From: Lucifuga dentata
Taxonomy: Eukaryota > Chordata > Actinopteri > Ophidiiformes > Bythitidae
DNA: 64,000 bases
Direction: 5' to 3'
NCBI GenBank assembly: GCA_014773175.1
Contig: VXCM01002052.1
Location: 1-64,000 of the forward strand
The notes under the pieces are model-generated. The model made no database searches. It was not told where the DNA came from and saw only the letters and a program-made list of their open reading frames with translations. The position numbers and the translations under genes are program-made. Shown here piece by piece: positions 1 to 12,339 of the stretch. How positions within the stretch are numbered: position 1 is the first letter of the stretch; each line of letters opens with the position of its first letter.

Positions 1-411
1 GAGGAGGAGGAGGAGGAGGAGGAGGAGGAGGATGAAATAGGGATGAAGAAAGAGGAGTTCCTGTGCATCCTACACAGCACAAACAGAATCTCATGAAGGT
101 CTCAAGATTTTGTTAGAAGCGAATCCAATCTTCGTTTTTCTTATCCACTGAAAATAATCTTATCAAGCACTGTATTAAACTCCTTTTGAGGAACTGATCT
201 TGATTTGTCTTAGTAACATATTCAGCCTCTTTTCTACCAAACACTTTCTAAACAAAAAAACAAAAAAACAAAACAACATTAATATCCCAAACTGATATTC
301 TAAGAAACTATTTATGAGAAACAAGACAACTTTACATCTTTTAAGAATCAGGCCAATCTGAATAATTCTAATGACATTTTATCTGTTTGAGTCCCAAAAG
401 TCTTAATTTCT

Positions 412-447
<36 letters not shown>

Positions 448-794
448 CACTGTCATGAGAATATTTTAACCTGCTTTAAATACAAATTAACCTGCTTCAG
501 GAAGTGATTGGTTTTCATTTGAAAACACATTTTCACTTGCTCCCCTGGCAGAATTTTTGACTCAACACGATAATATTTCACTAGCTTACTGTTAATTAGC
601 AAAATATAAGAACATAAGATGCAAAACAGCTAAGCTCTTCAGACATCCAATACACACAGGCACAACGTCGGCAGAAAGCAACAGTTGCAGAAATGAGAAA
701 AGTGACCAAATATGGAGACATTTACCGTGATCACTATTATGTAACATCAATAATTTTCATGAACAGATCAATACATTGATGTAGAACCCCCCCN

Positions 795-828
<34 letters not shown>

Positions 829-3800
829 CTTATTGTGCTGCTAGCATGTACCTTTACTGTTAAAGATATAATGCAAACACCCTTAAGGCCAAAGCTTTGA
901 CCATCAGTTCATAGGTAAGAAACATTCACCTGAATATTAATACGCATATATCTTCACATTATCTGCAGGTGCCGGGGCGCAAATCAGCAGGTCATCTTAT
1001 GTGCTGTATAATAACTGCAAGATAGTGTGTGCTTTGTGTTTGACAAGAGCTGGAAAAAAGTTAATGTGAAGAAGAGAAGCAGGATGTCTGAAATTGGATC
1101 TATGCTCGTTAGCTATTCACATCACAGCACTTTGCAGAACTGAAGGAAATGACATCTGAAAAGCATGTTGCAAAGCCATATTATTTCTTGCCTCTGTGCC
1201 CATAAAAATGGGCATCTTTTGTAGTTTTAACAGGTCTGTTGTGATGTTGGCGGACATTTAGCAACACTCCTCTTAAAGGGTTATAAGAAACTTTTTGGTT
1301 GTTTTCCCTCATTGTATAGTGAAAAAATAAATAAATAAATAAATAAAATTGAGTGTATGATCCATTGCCAAAATTGCGAAACATAGATTAATAGAAATGC
1401 ACTGAATATGTCAAAGGTGTAGGTCCTGAAAACTTAGTTTTTGATTAGTCCTTTAGCTCTGCAACATGTTGATGTCATCATGTGACATACGTGACACATG
1501 GGTGTTCAGTTCAGATCTAACACAGCTGAGCAATCAAAATAGAGGATTTTATCAGGCGGGGCTTTAAAGAAACAGTACCTTCAACTGTTTTCTATCAGTG
1601 TGCACAGCAGGGGAAAGTACAAGTGGATCAGTGCGTTTTTGTACATTAAAGCATTACAAATATTTAAAGAAGAAAAAAAACCTCCTGTATTAAAGGAAGA
1701 AGATGGAAATCTCTAAATGTCCTCTTTAATGTCTCTTCAGCTGCCTTAAATTTCAAAAGATTTTCATGAAAAAAAAAAGAACATTTGTGCTCTGCTCCAT
1801 TCCGAGTAAAGCGAGTACAAAAAGATGGATGCTATTTGAAGTATTTGAAGTCATTAGTATAATGATTTAATTATTTATGAGTGCCGAGGCATAACTTAGT
1901 GGGGCAGAGCTTTCAAGATATTATTGAAATGAAATGCAAATGGTTTTGCACGAAGGCCTGGAAAATAGGTTTTCAGTCAGCTCTTTTTGTCTCTATAATG
2001 GGAAGAGAATCTAAGCTTTGTGTACATCTTTCAATGTCCTATTTTTGTCTCTTCAATTCTTGGTTCTCCTCCTCCTCTCCCCATCAGACCAGCGCCTGTC
2101 AGCTTGTTTTCTGCCACCTTACTTTATGTGACAGTCCTTGTGCCTGAATGTCTGTGTCTGTATATATTCAAGATCAAATTAAACTTAAAAAGCACAGGTT
2201 GCGTAGATGTGAACTTCAGTTTAAGTTACATAAACACACTGATCTTCAACCTTGCAGAGATTATGTACACTTAAATGCAAAGTGAAGAAACAGCTTTACT
2301 GTGTCCTATTGATTTCCACTGTCTGTAACGTACCATTTATCATATGGATATACACTCAAATCCCCACTTGGTTCTTATACTGTTTCTTTAATATCATTCA
2401 TATTTTTGTGCTGTTGCCAGGTACTTCTATTCCCCAGCTGATGGTGAATTTGCCAGTCAGCCAGTACATACTGTATGCTGATTCCTTGGTTTTCCGCCCC
2501 TTCACGATCGAACATGGGGTATAATCCTCAGAGCGCTGCTGTCGGCTCAATCATCTGGAATGACAGAATTACAGAGGAACATGGTGGAGCACACTGCCTG
2601 CAGGGCAGAACAGTTTGAAACCATTGTACAGTGTCTGTATGAGTCTTAATGCTACTCTGTGCATGCGTGTCTGTGTGTGTGTATGAGAAAGAGAAAGCAA
2701 GGTGCATTTGTGTGTGTGCTTGTCTACATAGTATTTCCTGACCTGTGATTTTCATCTTTGTGTCTCAGTTTTATCATGAATTTGAGCCTCATTTTGCCAT
2801 GTCTACTGTCCCACACCTGCAATGACAGCATAACTTAAGCTACAGTTTGTGCATTGATTTTCTCAAACGCCAATCTAAGTCATCCACAGGCATGCATCGA
2901 GAAGCCATACATTACAAGAGTTGGGAAGGAAGCAAAAGGGATATGAGATAAGATAAGATAAAGGATGGGCGGCATAGCAACAGCAAGCTACTGATTTAGC
3001 AAACATGCACTCGGTATGTTTACATGCACGTTATACTCCAATTATTTGTCTGCACTCTGGTAAAGGCAATAATGTGAGTAAGACGTATGATGGAATTAAT
3101 AGACTGCCATACTTTGAATATATATATATAACACATCACGTGCAATTCGGAGCATGAGGAAGAGTCAGCTAGCTGAGGAAATGCACATGGAAATGGCTTA
3201 TTCCGATTATAACATATACATGCCTAAAAAAATCGATTTACAATCATATAATCTACATATGTCTGTTACACTGAGTAAGCTTATTTATGCCAATTTCAAT
3301 GATGTTTACGTGACTTTTGAAAAAATTGATTTGTTGCCTTAATCTGAGAATAATCAAAGTTTTAAGTTGCATATAAACATATTGAATGATAATCTGCTCT
3401 TCCTTCAGTGCCATTAAAAGATAAGCTACCACTTCATGGCAACAAATACATTAAATAAAAATGTGTGTAAAATTTTTATCTTGCTGATGCATGTCCAGTA
3501 GCCAGGCTATGCTTGAATAGTTAACTGAATGCTGTTAGTGGTGATTGTACATGCTGGTAACAATTCCAAACACGTCTCAGCGAGTACAAATCTTTCAGTT
3601 TCACCAAGTTCAGTCGATTCAGTCAAGCACCCGACCACAAAGCTTCCTCACGTAGGCTAGCTTATTTGATTAGCAATTTAACAAATTACTACCTTCAGTT
3701 AACAGTGAGTATAAAGTCCTTAGTTTCGACAGGTTTCTTAGATTCAGACATGTTCATTGAGTGCTTCAACATGTCAGGCTTTCAGTTTTAGCAAGTCCCA

Positions 3801-4297
3801 CTGATTCATTCTCACTCATGTAACGGACTGCTGACTTTACTGCTGGGTGATTCAAAGAACCAGCGTGTCAATGGAACAACCATTCAGCCCTATCGTCAGC
3901 CTGCACATAAGCTAATGAGCCACATCAACAAAGGCCTCCTTACACAGACGGGTTTTGGTGCTGACACAACCTGTAGATTTTTCAAAGCCATATAAAAAAA
4001 AAAAAAAAATTTATTTCATTGTTGATGTTATTCATTGAATTTAAAGTACCAGTAAGTACAGCTCATTTGTGTTTGCAAGTTAGCTCAGCTGATTCACCGG
4101 AAAGACTTTACTCTATTGCCAAGTCTGCTTTGTGATGAGTGCTTTTGGTAGCCGGATACATTTTACTTCCAAACCACAATGTCTGACTATGTAGTATGTT
4201 AGTATAAAAGAAATTGCTATGAAAAAAAAGAGCAAAACCAAAGCAATCATGAAGACATGACTGTGTATCTCTGTGAGTTGCATTTGTCTCTGTTTAA
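1..4297. other. intergenic, no gene recognised
   Basis: Contains GAG repeats at 1-31, poly-A at 413-445, C-run, single N and (CA)n at 787-824, (AAAT)n at 1,325-1,347, three GATAA units near 2,947-2,962 and (TA)n near 3,118-3,130. From about 3,575 to 4,110 there is a degenerate repeated theme (TTCAGTTT.AC.AAGTTCA..TGATTCA) recurring several times. ORFs here are short and without recognisable domains. Confidence 0.5.
3575..4110. repeat. degenerate tandem-like repeat
   Basis: Variants of CAGTTTxxxCAAGTTxxGTxGATTCA recur near 3,595, 3,722, 3,780 and 4,075, with irregular spacing of about 90-130 bp. This looks like a decayed tandem or dispersed repeat. Boundaries are approximate. Confidence 0.3.
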
Positions 4298-5075
4298 GGC
4301 TGGATTTACACTACAAGTCTTGATGCCCAATTTTCTGCTTATATCCGATTTTTTGTTCAGCGTATTTACATTTTCTTTTTTAAGCGGCTCATATCTGATA
4401 CCTGTATTTACACGGCTTTTACCTGTAGCAGCCCGGATGCAGCTGCACATGCACACATTTAAACTTAACGCTTCAGTGGATGAGAGAACTATTTAAACAT
4501 ATAATCAGCGGGTTAAAACTTTAACATGCAGAGAGAAACATCTGATATGTTGTGTGAGCGTTTCTCTCTCCTATCGGGACACGTAGTTTCCCAATAGTTT
4601 CTGATCACGGAGGAGAAGTGGGTGGAGTATTGCTGTAAGTGTCACTAACACATCTATTTGACATTTAACACATATCAGTGTCTGATATATGTAATATGTC
4701 CTCCATTTCTGTTTACAGAGAGTGATCATCATATTGATCGCTTACATCATCCATATGCAGANATGTCCTCCATTTCTGTTTACAGAGAGTGATCATCATA
4801 TTGATCGCTTACATCATCCATATGCAGATAAAATAGAACATGATGAAGGAGTTGGAATGGGAAGGAAATTCCGATCTGTGTATTTAGACAGCAGTAGCAT
4901 TGGCGGATATCCGATACATATCCAATTTATATCCACATATTGAAGTGGCCCAAATCGGATCGGAGCATATCCGATTTCATGTGACGTTTTATCATTTACA
5001 TCTTCAGGAAACATATCTGATACGTGTCGCAAAATCGGAATCAAGTCGCATGTGCGTGGTCGTCTAAATCCAACC
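4298..5075 (+). mobile_element. nonautonomous DNA transposon-like element, copy 1
   Basis: Bounded by inverted ends GGCTGGATTTACACTACAAG and GTCGTCTAAATCCAACC, which is an imperfect reverse complement. A second copy at 30,615-31,427 has the same ends and most of the same interior. Internally it carries many ATATCCGAT / ATCGGAT motifs on both strands toward the right end. No transposase ORF. The length of 778 bp includes an assembly duplication of 66 bp around the N at 4,762. The flanks show no convincing target duplication. Superfamily not recognised. Confidence 0.7.
4696..4828. repeat. direct duplication around single N (probable assembly overlap)
   Basis: The 66 bases before the N at 4,762 are repeated immediately after it. 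The other copy of this mobile element (at about 31,105) has the segment once, so the duplication is likely artefactual. Confidence 0.85.
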
Positions 5076-6210
5076 TAAGTCTCCGGTCCAGCCTAATAAA
5101 GTACTAACTCATAACTAAAACTGCGTGATGGCAACACCTTTTTACAATGCTACCCTGAAAACTGACACATGTAGATGAATGATGCATTTATATTAAAGGG
5201 AAATCCTAAAATTCCAAACCAGTTTAGGTTTGAAGACTGGACTGTGTAGGCATTTAAGACACTCACAAATTAAGTCCGGGACTCTAGCAGGAACACTTGA
5301 TTATAAAGGGGAGGAAAAGGTCAGGCCATTCATCACCCACATACCTGGTCATTACAGCAACACCAATAGAAGCTGTGACAAATGAACCCTCCTCACTTTA
5401 ATGTACTTGGCATTCTGGTGTTCTGAACACACACTCCAGTGCGACTCGGAGTCAACAAACCACATTCGTTCACTGTAGTGCCGGATAACACTCGTAACCC
5501 CTTCAACCAAGACCAGGCAATTAACAAGCAGCTACTCAGAAGCCGCGATATGTAATGGATGAGAACATGGGAGGAAAAAGATGAATGAGAAAATGAGCAT
5601 TGTCTCATTATGCCAGCGTACTGGAGAGCCTTTGTGGAAGATTTCACACTCCCTTTCTGTGCTGCTGAGCTCTAATCCTCCGTAGCTTGTATTTGCTTGA
5701 TTTCCATCGTTGGACAGTTCTATGCATGTTAGCCTGTGTACCGTGCCTGCGTGGGTGTGAGCAGGCACACAATAATAAGCACATCTAATGCTTTTCAAAT
5801 TGCAGAAATATAGATCCTGTTTCGCATCAATGTATTTTGAGAATAACAACAATTTTGGCTACGGCTCAAGCTGCCCCCACCGTGGGAATGTTATCAATGA
5901 ACGGACAAAGAACAGCAGTCCCCGGGATCCTGTATTTTCCCAGAGTGCCCCTCTGCGTTTTCTCATCGACAAGGCTCTGGCTCTCTGGCTGAGCCCCAAA
6001 CACAGGAGCAAGGCCCGATGGCAGTAATTACTGCACCACTCAACTGAAATGACAAATGAACAAATGTCACAATACCACAGCCTGCTCACTCCTTCTTCCT
6101 CACACAGACACCTATTAGGACACAGAAATCCTCCTTCTCTCTGTTATCCACCTACAAAAACACACATCACAAATAATGAAAGCTCCGCTGTGAGAAAGCA
6201 GACTAAGATG
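5076..6210. other. intergenic; low-repeat block that may be a conserved noncoding element
   Basis: No gene. About 5,780-6,080 is free of simple repeats and rich in homeodomain/SOX-like words, for example GAATAACAACAATTTTGG and the palindrome CAGTAATTACTG. Conservation cannot be tested here. Confidence 0.25.
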
Positions 6211-7315
6211 TAAGGTTGGGCGATTTAGCCTTAAACTAATTTCACAGTATCTCAAGATATTTTTGTGATGATGAAATTCAGGATGATATGAAAAATGTAA
6301 CCTGAACAATGCTTTATTTGTGATTGCTGAAGGAAAGAAATACTGCAACTTGTAAAAATCTGAGTAAAAATGAACATGTATATATAAATGAATCTTTCTC
6401 TTCTGTAAAAGTAGAAATAATGACTAATCTCTGTAATATTTTAGTTTATTAAATAATTATTTACCATATATACTTGAGTACAAGCCGAGTTTTTTTTACC
6501 AAATTTCACAAAGCAAATCAGATGGTCGGCTTATACACGAGAAATTCAAATTTGATCCCAGAGAATGAAATTTCCAAGGTGGAAATACTATCCATTACCA
6601 CTACCCATGGAAAATAGTTTAAATCATACCTTAGAATAAGATATTTCCTGACAAAACATCTTATTCAGCACATTTTGCAGCAGCCAGTAAGCTCTGCTGT
6701 GATTGGTCAGTTGTGGTAATCAGCTGCTGAAATAAATATCATTACCGGTACCGGTATGTGGATTATTTTCAGAAAATCACAGGAATACTATGACAATACC
6801 CAGAAAAACAGGTAATTTCCTAAACAAATAAATTGATGGAACAACATCAGGGAGTCGGCTTATATGCGGGTTTCTTTAAAAATCTAAATTTGCAGGTCAA
6901 AATCGGGGGTCGGCTTATACACATGATCAACTTATACTCGAGTATACAGTATATGGTAAATTAACTTGAGCTACTTGTCTTTACCAGCAACCCACAGCAA
7001 GAGAAACCCTCATTGAGAAAAAAAAAATACTATGTAAAACTTAAAAATTAAATTAATTTGAACGCTCTAGCTATCTAACTTGCAAATTTTTGACTTTCAT
7101 GGTATTCATCTGGATGTTTCTGCTTCAGCTGGGGAAACAAATTTGTCATGTTTCCATCTTTGGCTGTTTGCCAGTTAGCCTTGTAGCTGAACTATATCTA
7201 AATAACAGAGATAAATGCTACAAAATCATCAATATTGTGATATGACAAATTTTTATCAGATTAAAAAATATACATACTGGTATTATTGTGAATGATATGA
7301 TGAGGCACAGCCCTA
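6211..7315. mobile_element. hAT-like nonautonomous element interrupted by a pogo-type MITE
   Basis: Ends are TAAGGTTGGGCGATTTAGCC and (reverse complement of the right end) TAGTAGGGCTGTGCCTCATC-type sequence; both match the TAGGGCTGGGCGATATGG start common to a family of vertebrate hAT elements. Flanking 8-mers CTAAGATG and CTAAGAGC are similar (6/8), as expected of an old 8-bp hAT target duplication. The interior 6,464-6,956 is a separate, younger insertion. No transposase ORF remains. Confidence 0.6.
6464..6956. mobile_element. pogo/Tigger-like MITE nested in the hAT-like element
   Basis: Inverted ends CCATATATACTTGAGTACAA and CCATATACTGTATACTCGAG (right end reverse-complemented), with TA on both sides (6,462-6,463 and 6,957-6,958). 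The TATACTCGAGTATAAGCCGA type of terminus is typical of Tigger-like MITEs in vertebrates. About 493 bp, no ORF. Confidence 0.65.
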
Positions 7316-8427
7316 CTAAGAGCCAGGTGAAGCTGGTGACAGGTGTACACACCCTTTGTTGAGACATACAAGGGGACAAAAAAAGACAGAAAAGGAGAAG
7401 TGGAATGAGAGACTGTTAGATCGGCTGTCAGGAAGCAGGCAGCCATGTTCGCAGCAGCGGGGTCGTACGCCCAACGCTAATTACATTGATGAATGACGTT
7501 GCCTGCACGTCCCACTACCAGCGATTTACGGCCTCTGTGACCCCAACCACCATCATACGTGAAGGACAAAACAAGCGGTGAAAAAATAAAGCGCGAGAGA
7601 AGCAACATCAGCTCAGCTCAGCTGTAATATCAAAAAAAGACTTGATGCTTGTTAACGTTATTCGCCTGTGTTATCACCCTTTCATGGCGCCCATAAAGCT
7701 AATTGAATTCACCTCCACCCGGCACTGAATCCTCTTTACTGCTCGCTGAGCCACATTCATTCCTTTTTTTTTTTTTTTANTTTTTTTTTTTTTTGCAACA
7801 GAACACCTCACATCTGATACTTGACTCACACACACACACACATGCTGAGAAGATGAACACATTTCCACAGCTTCATTTCCACAGGTCATGCTTACAAAAG
7901 CTACATAATAGATGTTTATGGCAGAGAAGAATATACCTCTGATTTTGTGTATGAGTGTTTGTGTATGTTAGAAAAATAGGGAGGGATCAGACGGGATAAA
8001 TTAAATACATCATGTGAAGGCTGAGGAACTGTGAGTGTGATCACGTGTAAGAAAAGAGGAAATACTGACGATAACACAGATAATCATATGTATATACATG
8101 CGCGATTATGTGTTTCTACATGTGTGCGAGCGAGAGCATGGCTGCCCTGTGATTGAATCTCCCTCCGTTTCCCATTGTACGCATCATCAAAAGGAGACGT
8201 GGCGATCTTGAATACAATTAAGAAGGCGCAGCCCTGACACAGCTGTAATCAAACAGACAGGGGAGAAGAAATGAGGATGTCAACTCCGGCTGCTGCATCT
8301 GCACTTTCATCTATTGCCCTCTTCCCTCTGTCAGCTTCCTGCCCAGGAGAAGGATGAGTGTACAAAAAAAGAGAGGAGTTTACATTTTTTAAACTATCAG
8401 GCCTGAGTCATCTGCTTTGTTTCAGCG
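7316..8427. other. intergenic, no gene recognised
   Basis: Holds a poly-T run broken by one N (7,766-7,794), short CA repeats at 7,828-7,842, and two non-repetitive blocks (about 7,440-7,740 and 8,130-8,340) containing homeodomain-like words such as GCTAATTACATTGATGAATG. These may be noncoding regulatory DNA, which is untested. Confidence 0.3.
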
Positions 8428-8609
8428 TCATACTCCTAAGCAATGGGTGAAAGGTAAAAACAGAGGGAGGGGAATGGGGTGAGAGAGGGAGCGAAAGAGA
8501 CGGCGACAGAGAGAGAGAGAGAGAGAGCAAGCATTAGAGAAAGAGAGATAGATGGTGAGGTAGATTGTGAGAGGGGGATCGAGAAAAAGAGAGAGAGAGG
8601 AGAAGGAGC

Positions 8610-8731
8610 CGGAGAAGGAGTGGGTGGGATGGGGAGGTGACAGAAGTGGGAGATGGAGAAAAAGATAGAGNCGGAGAAGGAGTGGGTGGGATGGGGAGGT
8701 GACAGAAGTGGGAGATGGAGAAAAAGATAGA
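8610..8731. repeat. direct duplication around single N
   Basis: A 61-base segment beginning CGGAGAAGGAGTGGGTGGGA occurs immediately before and after the N at 8,671. Probable unmerged contig overlap. Confidence 0.8.
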
Positions 8732-8922
8732 GAAACACAGAGATAGAGACAGAGATAAAGTGGGGACAGAGAGAAGAATGAGAGAGAGAGAGCGATATAT
8801 GGGAGAGATGGAGAAGGAGGGTGGGGGGGGGCAAAGAGCGAAAGAGAGCATGAGTAAGAGAGACTGAGCATGAGAAAAAAGAGATTAAGATGGAGAGGTG
8901 GAGAGCGAGAGGGTGGTGGGAA

Positions 8923-8964
<42 letters not shown>

Positions 8965-9170
8965 ATAATAGTTTGGAGGGCCATATCATGTGTGTGTGTG
9001 TGAGAGAGAGAGATAGAGAGATAGAGAGAGAGAGAGATGGGGAGAAGGAAGAGAGAGGAAGAAAAAGGGAGAGTGAGAGAGTATGGGAGAAAGAAAGAAA
9101 GATCAGGAGGTAGAGAGAGAGGTACAGAGTGAAAGACTGACAGAGAAGAAGAGGGAGATGGAGAGAAAGA

Positions 9171-9279
9171 CAGATTGAGAGATAGTGATGGAGGTGGAGA
9201 GAGAGAGAGAGAGAGAGAGAGAGANCAGATTGAGAGATAGTGATGGAGGTGGAGAGAGAGAGAGAGAGAGAGAGAGAGA
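9171..9279. repeat. direct duplication around single N
   Basis: The segment CAGATTGAGAGATAGTGATG plus the GA tract that follows is repeated on both sides of the N at 9,225. Probable unmerged overlap in a repeat. Confidence 0.8.
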
Positions 9280-9280
9280 T

Positions 9281-12200
9281 TCTGTGGTAATTGCATAAAT
9301 CCCCATGCTGACACATGACAGAAACTATTTTTGAAAAACTCTGTTACTTCAACTGAACTCTCAAGTGGAATTCTGGGAACATTTTGGATCGTAAAGAGAA
9401 GCCGTGACTCCTTAAAACTCTTTACTGCAGGAATCAATTCTCCATCTGCGGCCGTACAAACCCGCTTACAGCGTGCGTTACACAAAGAGCCGCTCAGCCC
9501 TCCACCAAAACACAGTGGCAGCATGCGCGACTTTCGCTGCAAGAATAAAATATTACAAATCAAATTTAGCTAAATTAGATTCAGGAATGGAAATGGAGTA
9601 CAGTTGCTGCAGGAACATCTCGAATATTATTAAATCCATCGAGAGAGTATTCGGGCTTAATCCTCTGCTCTGTGTATGACCAAATTTACATATGAAAAGT
9701 AAGGTACTCGGAGTGAAGAGAGCATGCTGGGAAATCATTTTCTTCATTACGTTTTCTGCATCTAATGGATGTGAAGTTGGCAAAGTTAGAACACCTGCTT
9801 GACCGAATAACCTGTGTAGCAAAATGGAGTGCTGAGACGTTTAATGTGAGTAAAAGCTTCACAATAAAGGCATTTTTATTAATTAAAATGAGGTTCAGAT
9901 TGAAGAAAGCACAAATAATCTCAGGTGAAAAGCCACATCTCAAAGCAAAGACGTACAGATATTGTATAAGGATCAGAATTTCACAGTATTTCCCTGCCAT
10001 GTCATAAAGTGTGATAATCTGCATTCTATGCATAGAAATAATGTAAACGATCAATGTGGCGGCCACATTTTCCAAAATATACTACTGGAGTGTTAAATTT
10101 TAGAATTTCTTTTTTCACCCTACCTTCATTCCAGTATGCTATAGAAATCACCAGGCAGAGAATTAAAACATCTGAGATAGATAATCCATCATAGCCAACA
10201 AACGTGTAGGAAACTTTTTGTCAAAGTAATGTAATTTTAGCTTTTCAGCACAGAGCTACACAGAAGAAAAAGTAGAAAAATCTCCGCCGGGGAATAGAGT
10301 CCCAAGAGAAGACTGCTTTTACAGAGAAATTAAAAAGACCGTGCCTTCTATAATTATGCATAAATGTTAGCAGGAGAAGCTGGAATTTTAAGGTGGATAA
10401 ATCACCTGAACGTTTGATTTTGAACGATTATGGGGGCAAAAAATAAGATGAAAACTAAAATAGGGTTTTATGTTTTGGAAGTGGTTGGTAGTTATGTGAG
10501 TTGTATTTATTGGGCTTAAACATGCAAAAAAAAAACAAAACAAAAAACAAAACAAAAAACAACGGTATGGTCCTTTAATAAATAACTAAGGCATTTACAG
10601 ATGCAGTCCAAAGGGATCTAAATCTTGATTATAATTGAAATATACTTATCCACGTATTCACATATGTTCAAACACAGCAAAACAAAGTCAAACCTGGAAA
10701 GAACAGATGCAAAATTGTGCCTAGTTAGCTGCTCACATTTTGGCTTAAAATATAGAAATAAGCATAGAACGCAGAATTATGAAGAGTCATATGGACTCTT
10801 GTTGTGGCTTGTGCTGCTGCTATGCAATTTCTAAGAACCACTTTAAAGCAAAGCACTCTGTGTTAATGGAGAAAATTCTTTTTACTACTCTCCTCTGAAT
10901 GGCACATAGATGTGTGTATTCTAAGTGCAACCTTTCCACTGGAAAAAAGAACAAAATGGCAGCATTGTGAAGAGTTTCCTGAAGATCACACACACTAAAG
11001 TTTACAAGCGGCTTACAAAGACGAGCATTCAAATGTAGCCTACATTGCTGCTCATTTTGTTATGAATTGAATACAGTATAAAAATCTTTGTCTCGGTCTT
11101 TCAGTTTTTGATGACAATGCTTTCGTGTGAAGCGTGTCACAGTTCAGCTCGATCTCATCGTGTTCTCTGGCTCGTCATCTTTGTCTCATCTTTGCTTCTC
11201 CTCAGCCAACAGACAAGTTCAGCAAGGGGAGGTCTGTTGCTAGGCAACAGTGCTGAGTGTATGATTAAAATTTTGATTTCCAATCTATCACCTGAGAGAG
11301 TGAAATGTCTTCTTTCCTCTGATGCTCTGCAGAGCTGCTGGGATGAGCTCATGCTCAGCAACTCCACACTTGCCAAATGAATCTTTACTGTGAAATGAAA
11401 CATTTGGTTCACATGGAGCCAGGCTACTTCATCTTGAACCAAACTTGCTGCAGGCTCGACCTTCAGAATGTAATTTTGGGCTGTAGGCCAGGCATGTGCC
11501 AGCATCACTGAGTAAATTTCGGGAGTTATTTCTTCGTTTTGGTAGTTTTACCCCCATGCTGTACTTTTAACTTTAAGAAGATGCGAGACTGATCTGGTCC
11601 TTTGTACATGGAGCCACGATCTAACGAAGGCATCTTGTACAAGATAGTTAAAAGAGGTACAAAAATGTCAAGGACCATATTTTGGTGGTGTTTCAGAAAG
11701 GGTTCACCATGATTTTTGATTCTAATTTGCCTGAAGTCTTTTCTTGGGGAAGTGTTTGAATGAGGGGTGAAGGAGGATGAAATGGAGTTAAACCTTTTTG
11801 GGTTCCTTGATGACGGGTGTGAAGATGCTGTAACAGTTTGGCTTCAGGGAGGGTATAGTGACACATGAATGACATAGCTATCCTACCAAGACATGTCTAT
11901 TTCATGACAGGTGTATGTGTGTGTGCATTTGGTGTGTGTGTGTAGGACATGCATGAGTTCTATATGTTTCTCTGTGCGAACTATTGAAGACTCATCTATA
12001 TGCTCCCCTCTGGTATCCACGCCATCCCCATAAGGAGGAAATCTAATCTCAAAGATGATAAGATGGTGGCACAAAGAGGCAGAAGGATGAGCGGAGATGA
12101 GATCAGGAGCTGGGAAGAAGAAGAAGAAGGGAAAAAGTGAAGATGGAGTAGAAAGGAGAAATGTGACAGACATCTGCTGGCTTCAGGGGACAGCAGTGAA

Positions 12201-12339
12201 AAAAGAAAAAGAGGAATGAGATTAGAGAGAGGAAAGAGACACAAAGAGACTTGACAAGGGGTGTCAAGAGAAGATGGGTAAATGAAAGTAGAAGAAAGAA
12301 AATGTAAAGGGTTGATAAAAACAAGCGTTATATCGTGTC
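9281..12339. other. intergenic, no gene recognised
   Basis: Mostly AT-rich single-copy sequence. There is an A-rich stretch (CAAAAAACAAAACA) at about 10,528-10,562, followed by a GGTATGGTCCTTTAATA word shared with repeats at 14,630 and 54,080. TG repeats occur at 11,915-11,943, and a GA-rich patch at about 12,100-12,310. None of the short ORFs has a recognisable domain. Confidence 0.4.

Larger units (their letters stand above)
8440..9280. repeat. long GA-rich (purine) microsatellite tract
   Basis: About 840 bp of almost pure purine on the plus strand, built from GA, GAGA, GATA, GAAA and GGA units, with a short TG tract near 8,990-9,002. Two single-N joins occur inside it (8,671 and 9,225), each with a flanking duplication. 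Long Ser/Leu-rich minus-strand ORFs through it are by-products of the repeat. Confidence 0.9.

Noticed and set aside
4696..4828. Apparent tandem duplication as a biological feature
   Set aside because: An N separates the copies and the homologous element at 30.6 kb has it once, so an assembly overlap is the better explanation.
8428..9563. 375-codon minus-strand ORF and several overlapping Ser/Leu-rich ORFs
   Set aside because: They lie in the GA-rich microsatellite; the protein is a repeat of SLSLSLS and SHTHTH units with no domain.
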